Positions 1 through 11,012 of a stretch of DNA of 64,000 nucleotides are shown piece after piece; position 1 is the first letter of the stretch, and each line of letters begins with the position of its first letter. The position numbers were made by a program, and so were the translations under genes. The DNA comes from Deltaproteobacteria bacterium (GTDB lineage: Bacteria > Myxococcota > UBA727 > VGSZ01): the NCBI GenBank assembly GCA_016177705.1, contig JACOUT010000017.1, forward strand, positions 1 through 64,000. Reading direction: 5' to 3'. Under the pieces are notes generated by a model, which saw only the letters and a list, made by a program, of their open reading frames with translations, was not told where the DNA came from and ran no database searches.

Positions 1-933
1 CGCCCGCCGCCGCCGCCGCCAGCGGACCCCCCGACGGTGCCTCCAACGCAGCCACCGCCACCGTCGCCCGCGAGCGCCACGCCCTCCACGTCGGCGCAGC
101 CGGCGCTGCGGGTGGCGGCGCCGCCCGCGGTGCCGCCGCGCAAGGAGGTCGGTTTCCTGCCCGGCACAACCCGGTGGCTCGCGGCCGCCGTGTTGTTCGT
201 CGTCGGCGTGGTCGTTGGTGGCGGGCTGATGGTGGCGTCGCAGCTCTCGGGCGGCGCCGTCGACCCGGAGCTGCGCACGCTGATGGTCGACACCATGCCG
301 TCCGGCGCCATCGTGGTGCTGAACGGCGACAAGCTCGGCGTCACGCCGCTCGTGGTCGATCGGCACCTCGAGGACGGCGTGCACACCGTGCGCCTCACCG
401 CCACCAAGGGCGGCGCCGTCTCGCGGAAGGTCCAGGCGAAGCCGGGCGAGCGCACCATCGTGGTGAGCGCGAGCTTGGTGACGCACGGCGTGGTGCGCGT
501 CGAGACCAGGCCCCCGGGTGCCGAGATCTCCTTGGATGGTGACGAGGTCGGCAAGAGCCCCGTGACGATCGACCGCGTCAGCACCGACCGCCCGCACACC
601 GTCGAGGCGACGCTCGAGGGCTACAACCTCGAGAGCGCGACGGTGCCGAGCGAGCGTGACGAGCTGTACACGATGACGCTGCCGCTCACGTCGGCGCGGG
701 GGAACGGCACCTTGACCATCCGCACGTCATCGCCGGCCGACGTCGAGCTCGACGGCTCGCCCTGGGGGCCGACCGGACCGGACGGGCGCAGTTGTGCGCC
801 GGGGCAGCATCGCGTGGTGCTGACCTCGCCCGGCGTGCCCCGCTCGCCGACCTACACCGTGATCGTGCCGCCCAAGGGCGAGGCGCGTTACTACTTCGAC
901 CTCGGGTCGGGGAGCCCGGGGCCGGCGCTGTGA
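1..933 (+). CDS. PEGA-domain membrane protein, 5'-truncated (probable Ser/Thr kinase C-terminus)
   Basis: The reading frame is open to the left edge, so the N-terminus lies outside the window; the GTG at 37 is probably internal. The visible part starts with a proline-rich stretch, then one hydrophobic segment (about residues 58-80), then three PEGA-like repeats that carry the usual hallmarks (AIVVLNGDKLGVTPL, AEISLDGDEVGKSPV, DVELDGSPWGPTG). PEGA repeats are small extracytoplasmic beta modules. In Myxococcota this order (Pro-rich linker, one TM, PEGA) is the normal C-terminal half of Hanks-type kinases, so I infer a missing cytoplasmic kinase domain, which the window does not show. The stop overlaps the GTG start of the FHA activator by 4 bp, suggesting translational coupling and a shared signalling role. 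Confidence 0.75.
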   Translation, partial: RPPPPPPADPPTVPPTQPPPPSPASATPSTSAQPALRVAAPPAVPPRKEVGFLPGTTRWLAAAVLFVVGVVVGGGLMVASQLSGGAVDPELRTLMVDTMPSGAIVVLNGDKLGVTPLVVDRHLEDGVHTVRLTATKGGAVSRKVQAKPGERTIVVSASLVTHGVVRVETRPPGAEISLDGDEVGKSPVTIDRVSTDRPHTVEATLEGYNLESATVPSERDELYTMTLPLTSARGNGTLTIRTSSPADVELDGSPWGPTGPDGRSCAPGQHRVVLTSPGVPRSPTYTVIVPPKGEARYYFDLGSGSPGPAL

Positions 934-2363
934 CTCGCGGAGCCACCGTCATGGTGGCGCCGAGCCTCGTCATCAGGCTCGATCCGGGCGTAGTCGTGGC
1001 CGTGGCCCGCGCGCACGACGGCGAGCGAACCGTGACGCTCGAACCCAACCGCCGCGTCGTGCTCGGCAACGACGAGGGGGCGGGCCTGCGCGTCGATGAT
1101 CCGACGGTAAGCCGCAACCACGCCTCGCTCACGCTCGAGAACGGCGAGATCCATGTCGTCGATCTCGGCTCCACCAACGGCACCTGGTACGAAGGCGCGC
1201 GCATCACTGACGCGCTCGTGCCCGTCGGCTCCACGGTGCAGCTCGGGCACACGCGCGTGCTGCTACGGCCTCGCGAGGCCGAGCTGCACTCGCGCCAAGG
1301 GCGACGGACCTTCGGCGACCTGGTCGGCGAGGACACGCGCATGACCGAGATGTTCGCGCTGCTCGCCGACGTGGCGGCGGTCGACGCCACCGTCATCGTC
1401 ACCGGCGAGACCGGCACCGGCAAGGAGTTGGTGGCGCACGCCCTCCACGACGCCTCGCCGCGCGCGCGCAAGCCGTTCGTGGTGTTCGATTGCACCGCGA
1501 CGCCGCGCGACCTGGTCGAGAGCGCTCTGTTCGGCCACGTCAAGGGCGCCTTCACCGGCGCCACCGCTGCGCGCGATGGCGTCTTTCGGCGTGCGCAGGG
1601 CGGCACCGTCTTCCTCGACGAGATCGGCGAGCTGCCGCTCGACCTGCAACCGAAGCTGCTGCGCGTGCTCGAGAGCCGCACCGTGCAGCCGGTGGGCGGC
1701 GACGAGCCACAGAAGGTGGACGTGCGCGTCGTCTGCGCCACCCACCGAGACCTCAAGGCCGAGGTGCGCGCCGGTCGCTTCCGCGAGGATCTCTACTTCC
1801 GCCTCGCCGTCGTCAAGGCGCACATGCCGGCCTTGCGCGAGCGGCCGGCGGACATCCCGGTCTTGGCGCGTCACTTCGCCACCAGCTTCGCCGAGCAGAG
1901 CAGCCGGCCGCTGGCGCGGCTCGATGAGGACGGGCTCACCCGCCTGGTCGACTACCGCTTCCCCGGCAACGTCCGCGAGCTGCGCAACCTGGTCGAACGC
2001 TCGCTGTCGCTGGCGAAGGGCGGCATGGTCGATCTGTCGGCGCACCTGCCCAAGGGCGAGAGCACGCTGGTGACCGCGCCCAAGCCGACGTCGAGGAGCG
2101 CGCCGCCCGAGAGCGCGCAAGGCAGGATCGAGGCCGCGCGCCTGTCCCTGGTGGAGGCGCTGGCCGAGCCGCACTCCTACAAGGACGCCAAGGCGCTGGT
2201 AGTGGACGCCTTCGAGCGCGCGTTTTTGGAAGGGCTCTTGGCCAAGGCGGGCCAGAGCTTGTCGCGCGCCGCGCAGCAAGCGCAGATGGACCGAAAGCAC
2301 CTGCGCGAGCTGTTGCGCAAGCACGGCCTGCGCAGCGAGGCGCCGGGCGACGACGCCGGTTGA
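930..2363 (+). CDS. FHA-domain sigma-54-dependent transcriptional activator
   Basis: Bacterial enhancer-binding protein of about 477 aa. An N-terminal FHA domain (residues about 30-110, motifs VSRNHASL and DLGSTNGTW) should bind phosphothreonine. It is followed by an AAA+ domain with Walker A GETGTGKE near residue 159, the sigma-54 contact loop GAFTGA near 206, Walker B FLDEIGELPL, and the arginine-rich FREDLYFRL segment. The C-terminus holds a Fis-type helix-turn-helix (SLSRAAQQAQMDRKHLRELL). There is no response-regulator receiver domain. By analogy with FHA-type activators of Myxococcus, its activity is probably set by a Ser/Thr kinase, plausibly the PEGA protein immediately upstream. Start: GTG 930 gives a GTGA overlap with the upstream stop; ATG 951 is the alternative. 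Confidence 0.9.
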   Translation: MTRGATVMVAPSLVIRLDPGVVVAVARAHDGERTVTLEPNRRVVLGNDEGAGLRVDDPTVSRNHASLTLENGEIHVVDLGSTNGTWYEGARITDALVPVGSTVQLGHTRVLLRPREAELHSRQGRRTFGDLVGEDTRMTEMFALLADVAAVDATVIVTGETGTGKELVAHALHDASPRARKPFVVFDCTATPRDLVESALFGHVKGAFTGATAARDGVFRRAQGGTVFLDEIGELPLDLQPKLLRVLESRTVQPVGGDEPQKVDVRVVCATHRDLKAEVRAGRFREDLYFRLAVVKAHMPALRERPADIPVLARHFATSFAEQSSRPLARLDEDGLTRLVDYRFPGNVRELRNLVERSLSLAKGGMVDLSAHLPKGESTLVTAPKPTSRSAPPESAQGRIEAARLSLVEALAEPHSYKDAKALVVDAFERAFLEGLLAKAGQSLSRAAQQAQMDRKHLRELLRKHGLRSEAPGDDAG

Positions 2364-3184
2364 CTACCGGCGCGCGAGCGCGCGCGCCAGGCGCCTCTTG
2401 GTGGGGGCGTCGTGGCCGCTGACGTCGTCGACCAGCACACGCGACAGCTCACGGTACAGCCGGGCCAGGGCAGGGTGGTCACGGTCGAGCGCGCGCAGGT
2501 GACGCGCGAGCGTGTCGGCGTCACCGCGCGCCACCGGACCCGACAGCGCCAGGCTGAGCGCTCGGCGCTCCGCGTTGTCGGCCTGCGAGCGCAGCAGGCG
2601 CGCGAGCGCCACGCGCGCCGTCGTGCGCGGTACGCCGGCCTCGACCAGCAGCGAGACGCCCTCGTGCAGCAACGCCACCGGCAGGTTGCCCGCCACCACC
2701 GCGCCTGCGTGGTAGAGCGTGCGCGCGTCGTCGCGCACGTGCGCCGGCACGCCGCCGATGCGACGCGCCAGCGCTGCCAGGCGCGCGCCCGCTGACGCGC
2801 CATGTGCATCCCAGGCGATGAGCGTCCCGGCCGGCACCGGCCCTCGCCCGTCAAGGGAGGCGAGCGGATGGAAGCTGCCGATGGCGGCGCGCGCGGCGAG
2901 CGGCTCGAGCACGTCGAGGCCGCGCGCGCCGGACAGGTGCACGACGGCGCGCGGCAGTGCGGGCCACGCCGCCAGCGCCGCCACGACGCCGGGGAGCGCC
3001 TCATCGGGTACCGCTAAGAATAAGGTCGCGCTGTCGAGGTGCCCGCGACGCCGAGCGAGCGCCGCCAGGCGCCGCGCGCGCGCGACGATCGGCACCTGCG
3101 CGCGCTCGAACGAGGCCACCAACGCGCCGCCGGCCTTGCCGAGGCCGAGCACGGCGACGTCACCCGACTCGGCGCGGCGCCCGC

Positions 3185-3188
<4 letters not shown>
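2364..3188 (-). CDS. Rossmann-fold protein with DUF2520 domain
   Basis: 274 aa. An N-terminal dinucleotide-binding fold begins at VAVLGLGKAGGAL and the C-terminal helical DUF2520 domain begins near YHAGAVVAGNLPVALL. The segment GSFHPLASL joining the two is typical of this family. The family resembles ProC/6-phosphogluconate-type NAD(P) reductases, but its substrate is not settled; in other genomes it often sits near pantothenate genes, which is not the case here. It starts with GTG 3188, overlapping the stop of the upstream Clp gene by 4 bp (GTGA), so the two are co-translated. Its stop directly abuts the stop of the convergent FHA activator with no spacer and no visible terminator. Confidence 0.8.
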
Positions 3189-5884
<2,696 letters not shown>

Positions 5885-5935
5885 GTCAGGGCAACAGTGG
5901 CCTGACGCGTTGGATTCACGACGTGGTGCCGCTGG

Positions 5936-6433
5936 TCACTCGCCTTCGCCTTCTCCCTCGCCTTCGCCCTCACCCTCGCCTTCGCCCTCGCCCTCACCCT
6001 CGCCTTCGCCGGCCGCGACGCAGGTGCCCGTGTTGCCTCCGCCGGCGCCGACGCACTGCAGGCCGTCGTCGCAGCGCCCCGTGCACTCCTCGCCCGCCCC
6101 CGGCGCGGGCAGGCAGGCGCCCTGGTCGCCCTGATCCTGGATGCCGACGCACAAGAGCCCTGTGCCACAGGGGTCGTTGGTGGCCGAGGCGTCGCAGCCG
6201 GTGCGGCAGTACGGCGGCACCGAGTCGCCTTGATCCTCGTCGATGCAGACGGCGACCTGGTCGTTGCAGCGGCTGCCACCGCGGCAAGGTTGGCCGATGG
6301 TCCCCGGCACGCCGCCGTCGAGGCCGAAGTAGGCGTTCGGGGTCTCGGCGTCGCTTTGGCAACCCGCGAACGGCACACCAGCGGTCGCCATGGCGACGGC
6401 CGCGACAGGGAGAAGACGGGCCCAGCAACGCAT
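5936..6433 (-). CDS. Secreted lipoprotein ending in a Gly-Glu repeat
   Basis: 165 aa. A signal peptide ends at the lipobox VPFAGC, predicting an acylated Cys. The mature part is Cys-rich (GQPCRGGSRCNDQVAVC, GCDASATNDPCGTGLLC, GEECTGRCDDGLQC), a small disulfide-rich pattern common in myxobacterial surface lipoproteins. The last 24 residues are 12 consecutive GE dipeptides, followed directly by TGA. Start ATG 6433 is chosen because a GAGGTG-like ribosome site precedes it and the signal peptide begins there; the longer frame to 6499 adds an implausible leader. Other GE tracts in this window act as linkers to a following domain or sorting tail, so this one looks clipped. Function unknown. Confidence 0.75.
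   Translation of the reverse strand: MRCWARLLPVAAVAMATAGVPFAGCQSDAETPNAYFGLDGGVPGTIGQPCRGGSRCNDQVAVCIDEDQGDSVPPYCRTGCDASATNDPCGTGLLCVGIQDQGDQGACLPAPGAGEECTGRCDDGLQCVGAGGGNTGTCVAAGEGEGEGEGEGEGEGEGEGEGEGE
5939..6010 (-). repeat. Hexanucleotide repeat encoding (Gly-Glu)12
   Basis: 72 bp of GAGGGC/GAAGGC-type hexamers read on the minus strand, encoding the C-terminal tail of the lipoprotein. Units mix GAG/GAA and GGC/GGT, so the tract is imperfect at the DNA level. Gains or losses of whole units would keep the frame. Confidence 0.9.
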
Positions 6434-6529
6434 GCGCACCTCGAGTCGATGTCGCTCGACGGTGCGCAGTGTAGCGCAGTTCATTCCCGAACAACTCAAC
6501 CTCGAACCGCCAACTCGCGAGCCGGTCCA

Positions 6530-7177
6530 TCAGCGGCGGTACAGGCCGCGCTCTTCGATGAAGCGCAGCACCTGGTAGTCGACCATGCCGGAGACATCCT
6601 TGCCCTCCGCGATCAGGTCGCGGATCTCGGTGCTCGACAGCAACGGCAGGTCGACTTGCAGCCGCAGCCCGTCGGCGGGGTAGCCGCGGCGCGGCACGAT
6701 CACCAGGCGACAGAGGCGCTGCACCTCCTGGGGCTCCTTCCAGCGCGGCAGGTCGGCGATGATGTCGCTGCCCGCGATCCACACCGGCTTGATGCCCGGC
6801 CGGATGGCGTGCAGCGCACGCAGTGTGTCGACCGTGTAGCTCGGCGTGCCGGGCGCGCGCGGCAGGCGCGCCTCCAGATCGAGCACGGCCGCGCCGCCCG
6901 CGAGGTGGCGGAAGGCCACGTGGCACATGCGCGCGCGTTCGACGAAGGGCGCGAGCTTCTTGCCGAAGGCGTGGTCGGCCGTGGGGATGACCCACAGGTG
7001 GTCGATCTCCTCGGTGGCATAGACGGCCGCCGCCATCAGCAGGTGGCCGATGTGCGGTGGGTTGAAGCTGCCGCCGAGCAGGCCGACGCGCCCCAGGTGA
7101 CGCAGCGGCGGCACCAGCTTGGACAGCTCGGAGAGCTGCTCGTCGGTGAGCGGCGGAGGTGGCGACGGCTCCGTCAT
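6530..7177 (-). CDS. nadD: Nicotinate-nucleotide adenylyltransferase
   Basis: 215 aa. Transfers AMP from ATP to nicotinate mononucleotide to give deamido-NAD in cytoplasmic NAD biosynthesis. The nucleotidyltransferase signature GGSFNPPHIGHL lies near residue 35 and the second ATP-binding motif SSTEIRDLI near residue 182; both are intact. Residues 1-30 form a short extra N-terminal arm compared with typical NadD. ATG 7177 overlaps the stop of the upstream unknown gene (ATGA), showing it is part of the minus-strand run from namZ. A 96-bp gap separates it from the GE lipoprotein downstream. The usual neighbours proA/rsfS are absent. Confidence 0.93.
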   Translation of the reverse strand: MTEPSPPPPLTDEQLSELSKLVPPLRHLGRVGLLGGSFNPPHIGHLLMAAAVYATEEIDHLWVIPTADHAFGKKLAPFVERARMCHVAFRHLAGGAAVLDLEARLPRAPGTPSYTVDTLRALHAIRPGIKPVWIAGSDIIADLPRWKEPQEVQRLCRLVIVPRRGYPADGLRLQVDLPLLSSTEIRDLIAEGKDVSGMVDYQVLRFIEERGLYRR

Positions 7178-7797
7178 GTACGGGTCGCTCCGGCGGCCTT
7201 GACCGTGATGCGCGCGCCGCCGCCGAGCGTCAGCGTGCGCGTAGCCGCGATCGATCCGCCGGACTCGAGCAACGCGATCTTCGCCTCGTTCGCCGTCAGG
7301 TCGATGACCGCAAGGCCAGCGCCCGACGCCGCATCGCCCGGCACGACCACAGGACGCCCGCGCTCGTCGTGCAGACCGGCTGCGGCCTCGCCGCCCGCGA
7401 GCCACAGCGCCGCGTTGTCCCACTCCTCGGGCGCGACGCGCGCGCGATCGGGCACGGCCATGCAGAGTTGCGATCCGACCAGCTCGATGACGCGATCGCT
7501 CGAGGGCAGCGGCGCGCAGCGCTGGTCGTCGCGGACCGCCTGGCCGATCTCGAGCAGCGGCACCTCGATGCCGGCGCGGGTGGGCGGCGCGCCCTGGCCG
7601 CGCTCGAGCAGCCAGCGTGCCGCCACATCGAGGTAGCGCTCGTCGCGCTGCGCCAGCTCGCGCGTCACCTGAGCGGCCGCGATCTCGCCGGTGGCGCCGA
7701 ACAGGATCAGCCGCTGCGGTGCCTGCGCGAGCGCGAGCGCCACCACGCGCCGGGCCTCGTCGCCGATGGTGCGGGCGTCGACCGCGACGATGCGCAT
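7174..7797 (-). CDS. Conserved-looking protein of unknown function
   Basis: 207 aa, beginning MRIVAVDARTIGDEARRVVALAL, with no signal peptide or membrane segment. The N-terminal beta-alpha pattern (RIVAVDA, RLILFGATGEI) suggests an alpha/beta fold. The C-terminal half reads as beta-rich (LAVIDLTANEAKIALL, AATRTLTLGGGARITVKA). I do not recognise the family. It ends in a 4-bp ATGA overlap with nadD and starts 4 nt after the small ORF at 7802-7939, so it is embedded in a tightly packed operon; that context says only that it is probably expressed with nadD. ATG 7797 is preferred to the longer upstream frame, whose leader is low-quality sequence shared with the small ORF in another frame. Confidence 0.6.
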   Translation of the reverse strand: MRIVAVDARTIGDEARRVVALALAQAPQRLILFGATGEIAAAQVTRELAQRDERYLDVAARWLLERGQGAPPTRAGIEVPLLEIGQAVRDDQRCAPLPSSDRVIELVGSQLCMAVPDRARVAPEEWDNAALWLAGGEAAAGLHDERGRPVVVPGDAASGAGLAVIDLTANEAKIALLESGGSIAATRTLTLGGGARITVKAAGATRT

Positions 7798-7801
7798 CGG
7801 C

Positions 7802-7939
7802 CTAGTGCTCCCCGGCGGAAGTCCTGAGCGGCGGTCGCTCGGTCTTCTCGACGATATCTTCGTCGCGTCCTCGGTCCATGCCACGAGGCATGGCCCTGCG
7901 GTGCTCCTCGACCTCGCCGAGAATCCACTTCGCGATCAT
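7802..7939 (-). CDS. Possible 45-aa small protein in the namZ-nadD run
   Basis: Reading MIAKWILGEVEEHRRAMPRG and continuing to TAG at 7802, this frame fills the 168-bp gap between namZ and the unknown gene. A GGAGG motif lies about 10 nt before ATG 7939, the ORF starts 26 nt after the namZ stop, and only 4 nt separate its stop from the next start, all consistent with a real operon gene. The product would be charged and soluble with an amphipathic N-terminal helix. No homology is recognised, and chance ORFs of this length are common at this GC, so it is tentative. Confidence 0.4.
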   Translation of the reverse strand: MIAKWILGEVEEHRRAMPRGMDRGRDEDIVEKTERPPLRTSAGEH

Positions 7940-7965
7940 CCGCTCATGACCTCCGCCGGTGAGCA

Positions 7966-9144
7966 CTAGCCGTAGCCCGGGTGCAGGAAGGGCGCGCGCG
8001 CCTCGAGGAAGCGGGCTCGTGCGGGCGCGAACGAGGCCATTACGTCGTCGGCGCCGGCGCCGCGCTCGATGAGCGCGCGCGCTTCGGCGCAGCCGAACAG
8101 CAGGTCGATGGCCAGGCGGTCGCTGACGTACTCGTAGGTGGTTCGGCGCCACTCGAAGCCGGCGAAGGCGCGCGCCGCGATCAGCACCGCCACGCCGGTC
8201 TTGAGCGAGTCGAACCGATCGCGATCGAGGACGTGGATCTGCACGCCGCCGCAGAGCTGCCCCGCGTGCTTCTGGAACGTCGGTCGGAAGAAGCAGGGGC
8301 GCAGAACGCAGCCCGGCAGACCCTGGGCGGCGGCGAGCGCAGCGAAGCGGTGCGGGTCGTCGATGTAGGGAGCGCCGACCAGCTCGAAGGGCCGCGTGGT
8401 GCCGCGCCCCTCGGAGAGGTTGGTGCCCTCGAACAGGCAGGCGCCCGGGTAGACGAGCGCCGTCTCGGTGGTGGGCATGTTGGGCGAGGGCAAGACCCAC
8501 GGCAGGCCGGTGTCGTCGTGCCAGGTGCCGCGGCGCCACCCCGAGGCCCACACCACCTCGAGGTCGACCTTGCCGGCGAGCCCGTCGTGCGCCGCGAACA
8601 GCCGGCACAGCTCGCCGAGCGTCATGCCGTGGCGGTTCGCCAACGGGTACTCGCCGACGAAGGAGCGATGGCGCTCGTCGACGACGTTGCCCTCCACCTG
8701 CGCGCCGATCGGGTTCGGGCGATCGAGCACCAGGCAGCGCTTGCCCGCCGCCGCGCAGGCGCGCAGCGCGAACGCGATGGTGTAGGCGAACGTGTAGTAG
8801 CGGCAGCCGATGTCTTGCAGGTCGCAGACGAGCACGTCGACACCGTCGAGGTGCTCGGGCTTGAGGAACAAGGAGTCGCGCGTCGGGCCGTAGAGCGAGA
8901 CCACCGGCAGCCCCGTGCGCGCGTCGTTGTGGCCGCCGACGTGCGCCATGTCCTGCGCGTCGCCGAGCAGGCCGTGCTCGGGGCCAAACAGGCGCACGAG
9001 CGACACGCCCGCGTCGCGGCAGGCGTCGAGCAGGTGGGTGAGGCGCGCATCGACGCTGGCCGGGTGGCCGAGCAGCGCGACCTTGTGGCCGCGCAAGCGC
9101 TGCATGCCCTCGGAGACGAGCACGTCGAGGCCGGTTGTGGTCAT
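7966..9144 (-). CDS. namZ: Exo-beta-N-acetylmuramidase NamZ-like (DUF1343)
   Basis: 392 aa, covering the full DUF1343 family length. Diagnostic segments are LFGPEHGL, VCDLQDIGCRYYTF, LDRPNPIG, GVSLVRL and the conserved PSPNMPT/VYPGACLFEGTNLSEGRGTT block. Characterised members (NamZ of Bacteroidetes and Bacillus) remove terminal MurNAc from the non-reducing end of peptidoglycan fragments. No convincing signal peptide is seen from ATG 9144 (MTTTGLDVLVSEGM), so a cytoplasmic muropeptide-recycling role is inferred rather than secretion. It heads the minus-strand run leading to nadD. The divergent gene to the right starts less than 100 bp away, so both promoters must be close together. Confidence 0.88.
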   Translation of the reverse strand: MTTTGLDVLVSEGMQRLRGHKVALLGHPASVDARLTHLLDACRDAGVSLVRLFGPEHGLLGDAQDMAHVGGHNDARTGLPVVSLYGPTRDSLFLKPEHLDGVDVLVCDLQDIGCRYYTFAYTIAFALRACAAAGKRCLVLDRPNPIGAQVEGNVVDERHRSFVGEYPLANRHGMTLGELCRLFAAHDGLAGKVDLEVVWASGWRRGTWHDDTGLPWVLPSPNMPTTETALVYPGACLFEGTNLSEGRGTTRPFELVGAPYIDDPHRFAALAAAQGLPGCVLRPCFFRPTFQKHAGQLCGGVQIHVLDRDRFDSLKTGVAVLIAARAFAGFEWRRTTYEYVSDRLAIDLLFGCAEARALIERGAGADDVMASFAPARARFLEARAPFLHPGYG

Positions 9145-9231
9145 CGGTGGGCGCGCTCCCGGTCGCGTGCGTGGATTCGCAGTATGGTCCCGCCGAGCGT
9201 GGTGCGGATGGACGCGGGAGCGCAAGTGCCG

Positions 9232-9963
9232 ATGCGGTTATGGGGCGTGGCGGTACGCGCCGACGGCCGGCGCATCGCAACGGCACCCTGTTTCGACGAC
9301 GCGGAGCTGCGGCTGCCGGGCGGCGCCGATGACCCCGTCGCGCTCGATCACGCGGGGCCCCGCGCCGCCACCTGGTCGCTCGAGCGCGCCGTCGCCGCCG
9401 CCGACCTGCCTGAGCCGGAGACCGGTCGCCGGCCGCGGGCGCTCTTGGAGGCAGGTTGGGCCGCGCTCACCGAGCGCTTCGCCGCAGCCGCCGCGCGGGT
9501 GCGCCGTGCCGATCGCACACCGGTGCTCGCCGTCGACGACGACGGCTTGTTGCAGGCCGCGCTGTCCCCGCGCACCGGCGGCGCCGACGACCGAGCGCGG
9601 CTGGCGCGGCTGCTCGCCGTCCATCGCGCGTGCGGTCCTGTCGACGTCGCGCTGTGCGTCGAGGAGCTGTGCCCGGGTGGCCTCGACGCCACCGACGGCA
9701 TCGAGGCGGCGCGCGCCCTCGCCGCCCAGGGCGCCGGCACCATCTACGCGAGCGGCGGCACGCGCGCGTTCGGGCCGCTGTTTCATCGCACGAAGGGCGG
9801 CAGTGAGGGCGACCCGGCGCTCGCGCTCGCGTCGGCGGCCTGGCTGGTCGGCCGCGTTTCGGCGCGCGTGGTCGCTGTCGTGTGGCGCGGCGAGCCCGGC
9901 GCGCTGCTGCCACCGGCGCGCGCGCTCGGTCTCGGCGGCGTGGTCGCGAGGGGAGCCTCATGA
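9232..9963 (+). CDS. Protein of unknown function, Ala/Arg-rich
   Basis: About 243 aa from ATG 9232. ATG 9208 and ATG 9184 are in frame and possible; 9232 is preferred because GGGAG lies about 13 nt upstream and it leaves room for a promoter between this gene and namZ. The product has no signal peptide or clear TM segment. Notable segments are TPVLAVDDDGLL, IYASGGTRAFGPLFHRTKGG and the hydrophobic end ARVVAVVWRGEPGALLPPARALGLGGVV. Long helical Ala-rich stretches dominate. I do not recognise the family. It is translationally coupled (ATGA) to the lipoprotein-like gene downstream, suggesting they act together. Confidence 0.55.
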   Translation: MRLWGVAVRADGRRIATAPCFDDAELRLPGGADDPVALDHAGPRAATWSLERAVAAADLPEPETGRRPRALLEAGWAALTERFAAAAARVRRADRTPVLAVDDDGLLQAALSPRTGGADDRARLARLLAVHRACGPVDVALCVEELCPGGLDATDGIEAARALAAQGAGTIYASGGTRAFGPLFHRTKGGSEGDPALALASAAWLVGRVSARVVAVVWRGEPGALLPPARALGLGGVVARGAS

Positions 9964-11012
9964 GGAGCGCGCCTCGCGTGATCGCCGCCCTCGCCGCGGG
10001 CACCGTCGCCGCAGCTTGCGCGGCGGGGGTCGCCACGACCGTGCCGGCCGTCGTCGCGGCGCCGCCAGCGCCGGCGCCGCGAGTCCCGGCGCCGCCAGCG
10101 ACGGCGTTCGGCCCCGCGCTGCGATCCGGTGTCGCGTCCGCCCGGCGCGAGGCGGCGCGCGTCGTCATCGATGCCGCGCTCGCGCCCGACGCCGACGTGC
10201 GCTGGCGCAAGCGCAGATCGCTGGTGTTCTCCGAGGCCGGCGCCGTGTTCGCGCTCGACGACGCCTGGTCGCTCTTGGCACAGGCACCGCGGCCGCGGCG
10301 CGCGGGGCTCCTCGCCGCCATGGCACCTGCATTGTCGGAGCGCGCCACTATCGATCAGGAGGAGCGCACACGCCTCGCGGCTGCCGCCGCCGCTGCCGGT
10401 ACCACGCCGCACGCGTGGTACGCCGGCCGGGCCGGCATTCACGGCCGCGCGCTCGCCTCGCTGATCGACGCCGTGCTGGTGGCGACGGGCGAGCTGCTCG
10501 GGCCGGTCGCCGGCGACGTGACGTTGGCGCCGGACGTGCTGACCCCGCCCGCCTGGGCTGCGCGCCGCGACCCGGCCGCCAAGCCCGCGGTCGACCTCAC
10601 CGCGGTGAACGCTTGGGCCGTCTTCTACGGCGACGTGCCGCGGCCGCCTTCGGCCGACGACGCAGCCGCCTATGCGCGCGCGCTCACCGTCGAGGTCCGG
10701 CTCGCCGCGCTGTCGATCCTGGCGCTGCAGGCAGCGCCGGCGGGGCACGACGCCCTCGCCAGCCGCGCGCTGCTCGACGACGCCGAGGTGGTCCCAGGGT
10801 CGGCCGCGCTGCTCGACCTCGACGTCGCAGGGACAGCGGTCGAGCGCTTCGTCGGTCTGTTGCGCGCCCCCGCGGTCGCGCGCGCGCGCTGGGCCGGCGA
10901 GCCGTTGACCGCGGTGATCGCGCGCCTCGAGGCAGCGCCGCCGCCCGACCAGGAGGGCTATCCCGAGGCGTTCGTCGCCGTCGCGCGCCTGTTACCCGAC
11001 GCGATCCGGTGA
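9960..11012 (+). CDS. Putative exported or lipid-anchored protein, unknown function
   Basis: 350 aa. An Arg-containing N-terminus and Ala-rich hydrophobic stretch (APRVIAALAAGTVAAACAAG) followed by a Pro/Ala-rich spacer look like a signal peptide; the Cys near residue 20 could be a lipobox Cys but the -3 residue is Ala, so lipidation is uncertain. The rest is alpha-helical and Ala/Asp/Arg-rich with no recognisable motif. ATG 9960 overlaps the previous stop. Its 3' end overlaps plsX on the other strand by 21 bp. No function is assigned. Confidence 0.55.
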   Translation: MRSAPRVIAALAAGTVAAACAAGVATTVPAVVAAPPAPAPRVPAPPATAFGPALRSGVASARREAARVVIDAALAPDADVRWRKRRSLVFSEAGAVFALDDAWSLLAQAPRPRRAGLLAAMAPALSERATIDQEERTRLAAAAAAAGTTPHAWYAGRAGIHGRALASLIDAVLVATGELLGPVAGDVTLAPDVLTPPAWAARRDPAAKPAVDLTAVNAWAVFYGDVPRPPSADDAAAYARALTVEVRLAALSILALQAAPAGHDALASRALLDDAEVVPGSAALLDLDVAGTAVERFVGLLRAPAVARARWAGEPLTAVIARLEAAPPPDQEGYPEAFVAVARLLPDAIR

